Source: Allobaculum stercoricanis DSM 13633
GTDB lineage: Bacteria > Bacillota_I > Bacilli_A > Erysipelotrichales > Erysipelotrichaceae
Direction: 5' to 3'
Assembly (NCBI RefSeq): GCF_000384195.1
Contig: NZ_KB913034.1
Coordinates: 86,745 to 150,744, forward strand
Length of the DNA: 64,000 nt
A model generated the notes under the pieces. The model was not told the origin of the DNA, made no database searches, and worked only from the letters and a program-made list of their open reading frames with translations. Below, piece by piece: positions 7,661 to 14,841 of this stretch. Position numbers and translations under genes: made by a program. Position 1 is the first letter of the stretch; each line of letters begins with the position of its first letter.

Positions 7661-8176
7661 TTATTCAAAAAAGGCGAATTTTCCTTTTCTAATTTTTGGT
7701 ACAGGTTTTGTATCGTAATAACCTAAAGCGGCAATGCCATAAACGACCATGGAATCATCAATACCTACTTTTTCTAAAAATGTGCGAAGGTTTTTGGAAT
7801 CCATATAATGTCTTAATTGGTTAATCCATACTGAACCGATATTTAAACTATGACTGGCAAGAAAGATATTTTCCAAAGCACAAGCATTATCTTCCATGCC
7901 ATGACTATTATCCTTTAAGTTGGCGGGGATAATTAATGCAGTTGGATGATACATCGTATACGCGTTGTTATTTAATTCAACTTTCATAATATCAATCAAT
8001 TCATTAATCAAATCTTGATTGGTCACAACCGCAAAGTACCAGGTGTCTTTTCCCATTCCACTTGGAGCGTGAATGGCGCAATCGACAATCAATTCTAAGT
8101 CTTCTTTAGAAATCGGTTTGTCATTAAACTGACGAATCGATCTTCTTGTTTGTATTGAATTTATTACTTCATTCAT
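7661..8176 (-). CDS. Nitroreductase family protein
   Basis: This 171-residue protein has the nitroreductase beginning (SIQTRRSIRQFNDKPIS, with the flavin-phosphate-binding arginines), HAPSGMGKDTW in the next FMN-binding block and GIAALGYYDTKPVPKIRK at the end. Such enzymes use FMN and NAD(P)H to reduce nitro-compounds, quinones or related substrates. It is slightly short, as in the single-domain compact group. The start at 8176 is favoured because GAGGTGAT lies just ahead; an in-frame GTG nine bases earlier overlaps that site. The physiological substrate is unknown. Confidence 0.85.
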   Translation of the reverse strand: MNEVINSIQTRRSIRQFNDKPISKEDLELIVDCAIHAPSGMGKDTWYFAVVTNQDLINELIDIMKVELNNNAYTMYHPTALIIPANLKDNSHGMEDNACALENIFLASHSLNIGSVWINQLRHYMDSKNLRTFLEKVGIDDSMVVYGIAALGYYDTKPVPKIRKGKFAFFE

Positions 8177-8220
8177 TTTGATCACCTCACCTGTTATTTT
8201 ATTTTAAATCATCACAAATG

Positions 8221-8282
8221 GCTTTTAGTTTTGCTTGGCTAGAAAAACTAAAAGCTGATTTCATCAAAGAAAATCAGCTTTT
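8221..8282 (-). terminator. Two overlapping hairpins after the KdpE-like gene
   Basis: AAAAGCTGATTT (8250-8261) pairs with AAATCAGCTTTT (8271-8282), giving a terminator for the minus-strand gene ending at 8286. A second inverted repeat, GCTTTTAGTTTT/AAAACTAAAAGC (about 8221-8255), shares the AAAAGC arm, so only one hairpin can form at a time. Confidence 0.75.
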
Positions 8283-8285
8283 TAG

Positions 8286-8984
8286 TTAATCTACTTTTAA
8301 CATGCGATATCCAACCCCAATATGGGTTTGGATAAACTGTGGAGAGCCCTTTTTTGATTCGAGCTTTTTACGCAGTGTGGCCATAAAGACGCGAAGGGAA
8401 GCAATATCATTATCCGAATTCGTTCCCCAAATTTTTTGTGTGATGTAGTTATGCGTTAAAACACGACCGACGTTTTTAGACAACAAAGTGAGCAGTTTGA
8501 ATTCAATAGGGGTTAAATGCAGTTCTTCATTATTGATCAGTGCACAACCTGCCGCATAATCGACTTTTAAAGGACCATTGATAAAGATGGAATTATTGTT
8601 TGTAGGTAAAGATTGATTAGATAAGTGTCGTTCTACAACGCGTAAGCGAGCGAGTAATTCGACAATCGAAAATGGTTTTGTTAAATAGTCATCAGCACCG
8701 GCGTCTAAAGCGGCGAGCTTATCATCGTCATCACTCCGTGCGGAAATAACAATGATCGGCATATTCGACCAGCTTCTAATTTTATGAATAATTTGAACAC
8801 CATCGATGTCCGGTAAGCCTAAATCTAAAAACATGACATCTGGATTGTGCGTCGATGCTTCGAGAATTGCATTTTTTCCATCACTGGTCATCAAATACTG
8901 ATAGTCATGAGATTTGAGGGTTGTCCCAATCAAATTACGGATAGAATTATCGTCTTCAACGACGAGAACAGTAGTTGTTTTCAT
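8286..8984 (-). CDS. KdpE-like OmpR-family response regulator
   Basis: The 232-residue protein has a receiver domain (EDD near 10-12, phospho-acceptor Asp in FLDLGLPDIDG, Lys in TKPFS) and a C-terminal winged-helix DNA-binding domain (TPIEFKLLTLLSKNVGRVLTHNYI...HIGVGYRM). The sequence follows KdpE closely, the regulator of the Kdp potassium pump paired with KdpD in other bacteria. No kinase or kdpFABC genes lie beside it, so it is an orphan here, as KdpE can be in some Bacillota. It has its own terminator downstream. The target genes are unknown. Confidence 0.85.
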   Translation of the reverse strand: MKTTTVLVVEDDNSIRNLIGTTLKSHDYQYLMTSDGKNAILEASTHNPDVMFLDLGLPDIDGVQIIHKIRSWSNMPIIVISARSDDDDKLAALDAGADDYLTKPFSIVELLARLRVVERHLSNQSLPTNNNSIFINGPLKVDYAAGCALINNEELHLTPIEFKLLTLLSKNVGRVLTHNYITQKIWGTNSDNDIASLRVFMATLRKKLESKKGSPQFIQTHIGVGYRMLKVD

Positions 8985-9076
8985 ATTTGATCACCTTGTT
9001 TTGTTTTATTATTATAGCGAACAACAACGGGGGAATACAAATCGAATGAACATCACTTTCCTATAAATCAAAGACA

Positions 9077-9109
9077 AATCCCCCACTCTTTGTTCGTGAG
9101 TAGGGGATT
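9077..9109. terminator. Strong 12-bp hairpin, possible bidirectional terminator
   Basis: AATCCCCCACTC pairs with GAGTAGGGGATT with only one wobble. It lies after the minus-strand gene ending at 9131. The T-tails are poor on both strands, so efficiency is uncertain. Confidence 0.6.
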
Positions 9110-9130
9110 CATGTTTAAATAAAAATCAAA

Positions 9131-9556
9131 TTACACCGCTTTTTTTGTCTGGATTTGTTGAACAACTAAAATCTTACGGGCAAAAAGTTCATCAACAATA
9201 AAATAGGTTTTATACATTGAAAATTTAATCAATGCTGAAAAGAAGATCCAAACTTGAACTAGGGCTAAAAAAGCAGTTGAGGCTAAAATTGAGTAGGCCG
9301 CCCAATCAAGAATTTGCGGGAAAACCCGATGGATGAGCAGTTGACATAATACTGGAATCAACAAGAGGTTCATAAAGGAACAAAAGATTCTTGTTGGCAG
9401 TAATAAGATATCTTCCACATTCTCTTTGGATTTAAAGTTAATGGCCGAACGATAAAGAATTACTTTTTTATAGATGTTCGTAAGTTCTGGATTTTGCTGA
9501 TTTAAAATTTGGTTTAAGGTTGTGTAAAGTTCTTCGTTGCGAATGTAGTGACGCAT
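9131..9556 (-). CDS. Small membrane protein of unknown function (141 aa)
   Basis: I do not recognise this family. An N-terminal soluble part of ~55 residues (MRHYIRNEELYTTLNQILNQQ) precedes two hydrophobic segments at about 56-78 and 86-110. A short basic tail ends in QQIQTKKAV. Codon use is like that of the neighbours. The ribosome binding site is weak (GGAGATCTTT). It stands alone between the KdpE-like gene and rsmD. Confidence 0.65.
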   Translation of the reverse strand: MRHYIRNEELYTTLNQILNQQNPELTNIYKKVILYRSAINFKSKENVEDILLLPTRIFCSFMNLLLIPVLCQLLIHRVFPQILDWAAYSILASTAFLALVQVWIFFSALIKFSMYKTYFIVDELFARKILVVQQIQTKKAV

Positions 9557-9749
9557 AAAGATCTCCGTTTTTAATGATATAAATATGAAATTATTTCTTT
9601 GCGCATAATGGGGACATATTGTGAAAATACAAGGGATGTACCTGTTACTAACTTAGCCGATTCAATCGCATTCATCAAGTAAAATCACGTGTTTATGACG
9701 ATTTTCTTTCGAAAATTCAGCGGTAAGAAGAAGATGAAAAAGAAGCGCA

Positions 9750-9785
9750 AAAAAGAAAAAAGCGCCTTGATTTTCAGGCACTTTT
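9750..9785 (-). terminator. Terminator after rsmD
   Basis: On the minus strand AGTGCCT pairs with AGGCGCT (one wobble) and T6 follows. Confidence 0.75.
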
Positions 9786-9832
9786 CACAAAAATGAAACT
9801 CATTAAACGCTACGTAAAAATAAATTGCTTTT

Positions 9833-10399
9833 TTATTTCACTTCGATTTTACGATAAAAATGGGCAGTCGAAATTCCCCAAGTTTTTGTGCGGACTTTTT
9901 CTAATACGCCAATTTGATCCGGCATCTCTTTTTCTTTTTTGGTTCGGATCACAATTTCTCCATCCTCTTTGATCAAAGCAGCATCACTTAAAGCTTCCAT
10001 GACAGGGATAAAAATTGAATCAACAGTATAAGGGGGATCGAGATAGATTTTATCGAAAGTTTGTTTTTTGTTTTTTAAATCTTCAATCGCAACGAAGACA
10101 TCTTGTTCCAATACGCGAATATTGCGATTTTCAAAATGGCATGCTTTGATGTTACGACGAATGACATTGGCGGCTTCTTTTCCTTTTTCAACCATGATGA
10201 CACAGTGCGCATGGCGACTCATTGCTTCTAGGCCCATTGAACCGGAACCAGAAAAGAGATCGAGAAAGTCGCAATTCGGAATATCAAACTGCCATATATT
10301 AAATAGTGCTTGGCGAATCTTATCCGTAACAGGGCGGGTATCTAAACCTTGTGGGGCTTCGATGATTTTGCCACGAGCATCTCCAGAAATAATTCTCAT
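9833..10399 (-). CDS. rsmD: 16S rRNA (guanine(966)-N2)-methyltransferase RsmD
   Basis: The 188-residue protein begins MRIISGDARGKIIEAPQGLDTRPVTDKIRQALFN, the RsmD signature. It has the SAM-binding FLDLFSGSGSMGLEAMSRHA and the catalytic DPPY (YLDPPYTVDS). It methylates G966 of 16S rRNA late in 30S assembly. The length is normal. In many Bacillota coaD follows rsmD, but here a terminator follows instead. Confidence 0.95.
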   Translation of the reverse strand: MRIISGDARGKIIEAPQGLDTRPVTDKIRQALFNIWQFDIPNCDFLDLFSGSGSMGLEAMSRHAHCVIMVEKGKEAANVIRRNIKACHFENRNIRVLEQDVFVAIEDLKNKKQTFDKIYLDPPYTVDSIFIPVMEALSDAALIKEDGEIVIRTKKEKEMPDQIGVLEKVRTKTWGISTAHFYRKIEVK

Positions 10400-10835
10400 T
10401 GTTTATCCATCCTTACTTGCCAATATCCTACCATCAAAGTGCGAATTCACGAATAATAAGAATGTAACAAGTATCAAACGAATGCTTTCATTCCAAAAGA
10501 AATCGGCTCTTAAAGGATGATTCGAGTATTAACACTCTCGAATTGAAGAAACAAAAAGCAATTCAAAAAGAAAATGGAGTAAAAACAAGAGAAACAACAA
10601 ACTAAAAAATAAGTAAAACAAAAGCGATTCGTTTGTGGAAAAATCAATATTTTCACAAGTGTAAAGCAGAGATTTAGAATAACGATTAAAAAACCTTGAA
10701 TTCATTTTAAATGGATTTGAATCTTTAAATAGGACACAAAATGAACTGTTTAAAACATTGATGTAGGTTGTAAACTTACAGTAAAACTAGAGATTCCTCT
10801 AGTTGAATTGGTTTTGCATTCTGGAGGTGAAGAGT
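10400..10835. other. Intergenic region with one regulatory hairpin
   Basis: It separates divergently transcribed rsmD and the 139-residue protein gene. Apart from the perfect hairpin at 10785-10804 I see only AT-rich sequence and no supported gene. Confidence 0.5.
10785..10804 (+). promoter_or_regulatory. Perfect hairpin just ahead of a ribosome binding site
   Basis: AACTAGAG and CTCTAGTT pair over eight bases around an ATTC loop. The hairpin lies 18 bases before GGAGGTGA of the next gene. It has no T-run, so it is not a terminator. It could be a protein-binding dyad or an mRNA 5' stabiliser. Confidence 0.5.
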
Positions 10836-11255
10836 ATGAATACACGCAATTTACAAATTCATTTAGAAAATAAGCTTTCTTCACTTGCCAGTGCCTGCAT
10901 GGATAATAATGCGGTAGATGATGGGTTAATCTATGAAATCTTAGCAAACGATGAGATGAGCGACGAAACACGCTTGAATTATATTTGCCAGATCGAAGTT
11001 CGCCTACCTTCTAACTGCAAATCAAAACGAAAAACCGAAACGGATTTGAATTCCCTCTATCAAGAACCAGAGGAAGTTCGAAGCCAAAAGCAAGAACGTT
11101 GGAATAAACTGCATCAAATCGCAGTCGAATTAAAAACAAATCATGAAAATAAAGAAGTTCCTCGCGAACGCTTCTATCAGCTTGTCAGCATCTTGACTGT
11201 AGACCCAAAACCAGCAGGCACTGTTTCGAATCATTCGAAACACGAAAGAGATTGA
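10836..11255 (+). CDS. Unknown soluble protein (139 aa)
   Basis: I do not recognise this protein. It is hydrophilic and mostly helical by composition, with no membrane segment. It has cysteines near residues 20, 53 and 64 and a lysine/glutamate-rich second half. GGAGGTGA placed five bases before the ATG at 10836 decides the start and is one of the strongest sites in the window, so the gene is probably well translated. It is monocistronic: a hairpin lies upstream and a perfect terminator downstream. Confidence 0.7.
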   Translation: MNTRNLQIHLENKLSSLASACMDNNAVDDGLIYEILANDEMSDETRLNYICQIEVRLPSNCKSKRKTETDLNSLYQEPEEVRSQKQERWNKLHQIAVELKTNHENKEVPRERFYQLVSILTVDPKPAGTVSNHSKHERD

Positions 11256-11271
11256 AAACTTGAATGATCAA

Positions 11272-11308
11272 GCAGACTCAAATCAAGATAAAGAGTCTGC
11301 TTTTTTTC
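11272..11308 (+). terminator. Rho-independent terminator
   Basis: GCAGACTC and GAGTCTGC pair perfectly and are followed by seven T. Confidence 0.9.
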
Positions 11309-11677
11309 TGTCGATAATTTTAAAAAGGGTAGATCGTGTTGGATTCTTACATACCAATGTCACAAAAATCCATATAAAGCAGCGAGCCTTCATGATTGAA
11401 GCAATGTAATCAAATTGATTTATAGCGCAAGATATGGAGTTATATTTTAACTAAAAATACGTTGTATATAACTCGAAATGATGATGTTCGAAAGAGGCCG
11501 AAGAGAAAAAAAGAGAATAGGCGAAAAAAATCAGATGGCGAAAAGGGAGAATTCGTCAATTGTCTAACGGATAATTTAGTAAAAAAGTTAGTGCCATTTT
11601 TAATGGGCACTAGACCATACACTTTTGAAAAGATTCGTACAATAATAAAAAGAAAAAGATAGACGAGAGGAATGAAT
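11309..11677. other. Intergenic region with a small hairpin
   Basis: There is no convincing gene. A lysine/arginine-rich frame at 11462-11662 has no ribosome binding site and biased low-complexity content. AGTGCCAT/ATGGGCACT (11589-11611) forms a hairpin with one bulged G ahead of the hydrolase gene, with no T-run. Confidence 0.45.
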
Positions 11678-12613
11678 ATGGAACGCAACCAAACAGTGAA
11701 ATCCCCGAGTGATGGATTGGAATTAGATATTTTAGAAGTCCTTCCGGATCATGGAACAGTGGTGGGGATTGTTCAAATCGCCCACGGCATGCAAGAACAT
11801 AAAGAACGCTATCGCGACTTTATGAACTATTTAGCAAGTAAAGGATATGCCGTTGTCTGTGCGGATCATCGCGGACATGGAAAAAGTATTCAATGTCCTG
11901 AAGATTTGGGCTATTTCTATGATGAAAGTGGCGATGCAATCGTAGAGGATCTCAATGCGGTTCAAGAAAATTTACGCCAAGAATACCCTGGTGTACCTGT
12001 TTTCTTAATTGCCCATTCAATGGGAACTTTAGTCGCTCGAAAATATATTCAATCTTATGATGATCGCATTTCAGCTTTAGTGTTATCAGGGGCAGTGTAT
12101 AAAAATCCGGCAGCTAAACCAGGTAAAATGTTAGTCAATGTCATTCGCGCATTCAAAGGAGATCGCTACATTTCCAAATTTGTCGCCAATCTTGTGGAAG
12201 GTTCGTTTGATAAAGGGATTGCCGGTGAACAGAAAAATCGGTGGTTGTCTTACAATGAAGACAATGTAGATCGCTTCAATGCGGATCCAATTTGTGGCAA
12301 ACCTTTTACTTTGAATGGCTATGCCAATTTATTGCAGCTCGTCATCGATTGTTATCGAAAAAAAGGCTGGGCATTGAAAAATCCACAATTGCCAATTTTC
12401 TTTGTCGCAGGAGCAGAAGATCCGGTGATTGGCAATGCTCAACAATTTATGAAGATGCAACAGTTTTTAAAAGATCGTGGATATCAAAACGTAGCAGGAA
12501 AATTATACGAAAAGATGCGTCATGAAATTTTAAATGAGACAGATGGCCAACTCGTTTATGAAGACATCTATACATTTCTTGAAACGCAGCGCAAAGAAGC
12601 GACATTAAAATAA
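11678..12613 (+). CDS. Alpha/beta hydrolase, monoacylglycerol lipase-like
   Basis: The 311-residue protein belongs to the Hydrolase_4/lysophospholipase group: VQIAHGMQEHKERYRDF and CADHRGHGKS (oxyanion and lid side), the nucleophile elbow AHSMG, the acid in FVAGAEDPVIG, and a late histidine in KMRHEILNE. Such enzymes hydrolyse monoacylglycerols or lysolipids in the cytosol. Two ATGs are close together; the one at 11678 leaves seven bases after GAGAGG and is preferred over 11672. It is monocistronic and convergent with the next gene across a shared terminator. Confidence 0.85.
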   Translation: MERNQTVKSPSDGLELDILEVLPDHGTVVGIVQIAHGMQEHKERYRDFMNYLASKGYAVVCADHRGHGKSIQCPEDLGYFYDESGDAIVEDLNAVQENLRQEYPGVPVFLIAHSMGTLVARKYIQSYDDRISALVLSGAVYKNPAAKPGKMLVNVIRAFKGDRYISKFVANLVEGSFDKGIAGEQKNRWLSYNEDNVDRFNADPICGKPFTLNGYANLLQLVIDCYRKKGWALKNPQLPIFFVAGAEDPVIGNAQQFMKMQQFLKDRGYQNVAGKLYEKMRHEILNETDGQLVYEDIYTFLETQRKEATLK

Positions 12614-12631
12614 ATGGATAATAAAGTAGAA

Positions 12632-12675
12632 AAAAAGGAACAAATCGAGGATAATCGCTCGCTTTGTTCCTTTTT
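12632..12675. terminator. Bidirectional terminator
   Basis: AAAAAGGAACAAA pairs perfectly with TTTGTTCCTTTTT, serving the plus-strand hydrolase gene and the minus-strand gene ending at 12685. Confidence 0.9.
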
Positions 12676-12684
12676 CATTATGGG

Positions 12685-13596
12685 TTATTCAAGTATGTAT
12701 TGAATTTCAACGGCATCATATTCCGGTAAAGGAATCGGGGCAGAATAAGCAAAAGTATGCTGATTGGTTGATGCATCGAGATCGACCATTTCGGCAAATA
12801 CGACTTCTCCTTTATTTTTAAAGAGAATATTGGCATTTCCGTAAAATACACCATCAGAATCAAGGCTGACTTGATATTGAACAACACCATTTTGTTGATC
12901 AACGCCATCGGAAATCACTTCGATTCGTGGGTTTTGTTCAGGATGGCGTTTCAAATAGTGCCAAAGGATATTTTCGTATGTCGCATCTTCGCCTTCGTCG
13001 AGATAGTAATCATAATCCATAAGACTTGTTGTATAGGAAGATTCATAATCGACATCTACTTGAATATCTTTAGCATCCACACCTTCAAGTTGGGAAGACG
13101 TGTAGAGCACGCTCGTCCAAGCGTCTTCTTGGCCATAACCGAGTTCAATGTGCGAAAAATTATACAGTTCTCCATAGTCTTCATTGGCAGTAATTTCTAC
13201 ATCGATAAAAAGAGAGGCATAAATCGCCGGATCATCTTTAGTAAGATGAAAATTGATCATAACGGTATTGTCAGTCGGTTTGGAAACTTGGAATGGTTCG
13301 GCACGAACACAAGACGGAAGTCCTTTGTCATGATCAGAAGAAATATATTCTGCTCCAGAAGAAGAAGAGGGAAGAAACATCATCCCCACAAAACTAACCA
13401 AGATGGCTAACCAAGAACACAATAACCATTGTCCGGGTTTAAAGCCTTTTTTCTTTGTTGAAGTTTTTTTTCTGGGATTTTGTGGCTTTGTTTCCAAAGA
13501 AGAGAAAGAATGATCTTGTTTGGCATCTTCAGGAATTTCAGGAAGATCAGGGAGTTCGGGAATTTGAGGTGGCATTTGATGATTGGAATCGGACAT
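12685..13596 (-). CDS. Membrane-anchored extracytoplasmic protein of unknown function
   Basis: The 303-residue product starts with a cytoplasmic segment rich in Pro, Glu and Asp (PQIPELPDLPEIPED), then a Lys-rich stretch, one membrane helix at about 57-75 and ~225 residues outside. The outer part is acidic with strand-forming stretches (NTVMINFHLTKDD, QYQVSLDSDGVFYGNA), suggesting beta-sandwich domains. I do not recognise the family. TGGAGGTTTTT directly before the ATG at 13596 fixes the start. It is divergent from the 250-residue membrane protein gene across a 350-base gap. Confidence 0.7.
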   Translation of the reverse strand: MSDSNHQMPPQIPELPDLPEIPEDAKQDHSFSSLETKPQNPRKKTSTKKKGFKPGQWLLCSWLAILVSFVGMMFLPSSSSGAEYISSDHDKGLPSCVRAEPFQVSKPTDNTVMINFHLTKDDPAIYASLFIDVEITANEDYGELYNFSHIELGYGQEDAWTSVLYTSSQLEGVDAKDIQVDVDYESSYTTSLMDYDYYLDEGEDATYENILWHYLKRHPEQNPRIEVISDGVDQQNGVVQYQVSLDSDGVFYGNANILFKNKGEVVFAEMVDLDASTNQHTFAYSAPIPLPEYDAVEIQYILE

Positions 13597-13943
13597 AAAA
13601 ACCTCCAAGTTCTAGATCAGGTTTACATCAAAATGTAATGAGGAATCAAAGTGAAAATGAATGTAATTTGATTTTATCAAATCTAAATGATGGAGGAATA
13701 AAATCAGGGGATTTCAATCATTTTGATCATGAATTTTTGATTTTATGGAGGTCTTTTGACAAGAGGGATGATGTAACGTTTTGATAAAAAATTAGAAAGA
13801 AGCAATACAGCGGTAAGAACCATAAAAAAATTATAAAAGTCTAAGGAAGATCAAAAAGAATGATAAAATGTGAATAGTTTTCAATGTAAAAATAAGGATA
13901 AAAAATTTTAAACTTCAATCGCATAGAGGATGAGGGATGTTTT
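13597..13943. other. AT-rich divergent intergenic region
   Basis: It presumably carries promoters for both flanking genes, but I see no pair of boxes good enough to call. TTGATTTTAT-like motifs occur repeatedly. No gene or RNA fold is supported. Confidence 0.4.
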
Positions 13944-14696
13944 ATGGCTTCTAGAAATCAACGAACACGAAAAGTTGGATTTTTCAAAAAAAGTATATAT
14001 GAATTAACAACATGGAATCGGATCTTTTTATTCATTTTGGCGGGAGGAACATTTCTGTTCTCGTTTTTAATGATGATTGGCTCTTTTGGAGTAGGTTACA
14101 TGCAGAACTCGATTGTACCGTATTGTTATATTTTGGCGACTGTTTTCTCTTTTGGCGCTTTGCTTGGTGGTTTTTGCGGAATCAATACGAGTGAAAAACA
14201 GGCCCCTAGAGTGAGTAGACAAACAATTTCTCCGGCACCTAAATCCAAATCAACAAAAGCGAAAATACATAAAAAATATAAAGTCATTTTAAAGAATTTA
14301 GAGAACATCCAAAAAGATGCGCAAGAACGCTACAACAGTGTAGAAGAACTTTTACAAGAATATTTTGGGGATTCAACGATTTCGATCGCCCGCTATACCG
14401 ATGTTTTAACAAAGGCGAATCAAGTATTAGAACAAAATGTTGAACATGCCAATAAGGCCGTGGAATTATTTGGAAACTCCGAACCAACGCCCGCTCGACT
14501 TGAGATTTTGACGCATTATGTTCATGATTCACAAGATGTCCTCGATAAAATTAACCAAATCGTAGATGAACTCATCCGCATTCATCAAAGTTCAAGTTTT
14601 GAAAAAGGCGATGCCCTTGACGAAAGACTGGATGAACTCGTTCAAACCACGCACTATTATGCCAATAAAAGTGAAGACAAAAATATTGGCCAATAG
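13944..14696 (+). CDS. Membrane protein with cytoplasmic helical domain, unknown function
   Basis: After a basic start (SRNQRTRKVGFFKKS) come two membrane segments at about 25-47 and 54-76. A Lys-rich linker and ~150 residues of heptad-like helix follow (ILKNLENIQKDAQERYNSVEELLQEYF). The topology resembles cell-envelope or chromosome-tethering scaffolds, but I do not recognise the family. The gene is monocistronic, ends at a strong terminator, and converges on the division-gene cluster. Confidence 0.7.
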   Translation: MASRNQRTRKVGFFKKSIYELTTWNRIFLFILAGGTFLFSFLMMIGSFGVGYMQNSIVPYCYILATVFSFGALLGGFCGINTSEKQAPRVSRQTISPAPKSKSTKAKIHKKYKVILKNLENIQKDAQERYNSVEELLQEYFGDSTISIARYTDVLTKANQVLEQNVEHANKAVELFGNSEPTPARLEILTHYVHDSQDVLDKINQIVDELIRIHQSSSFEKGDALDERLDELVQTTHYYANKSEDKNIGQ

Positions 14697-14731
14697 CGAT
14701 TTGAGCAAGGACTAAGATTAAAAATCAACAA

Positions 14732-14777
14732 AAAGCAGAAGATCAATTGTTTGAATAAAAATCTTCTGCTTTTTTTG
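14732..14777 (+). terminator. Rho-independent terminator
   Basis: AAAGCAGAAGAT pairs with ATCTTCTGCTTT and is followed by further T. Confidence 0.9.
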
Positions 14778-14793
14778 TGCCAAGAAAAAGAAT

Positions 14794-14837
14794 ATAAAAA
14801 ATGCCCAGTGGCGATTGGCTATCGCTTAGGGCATTGG
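14794..14837 (-). terminator. Terminator of the division cluster
   Basis: On the minus strand AATGCCC and GGGCATT close a stem whose loop holds a second hairpin (GCGATAGCCAATCGC), followed by T6. It lies directly after the pbp stop codon. Confidence 0.85.
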
Positions 14838-14841
14838 AAAT

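Noticed and set aside
11462-11662. 66-residue Lys/Arg-rich frame
   Set aside because: No ribosome binding site and biased A-rich composition; it contains a hairpin of the intergenic region.
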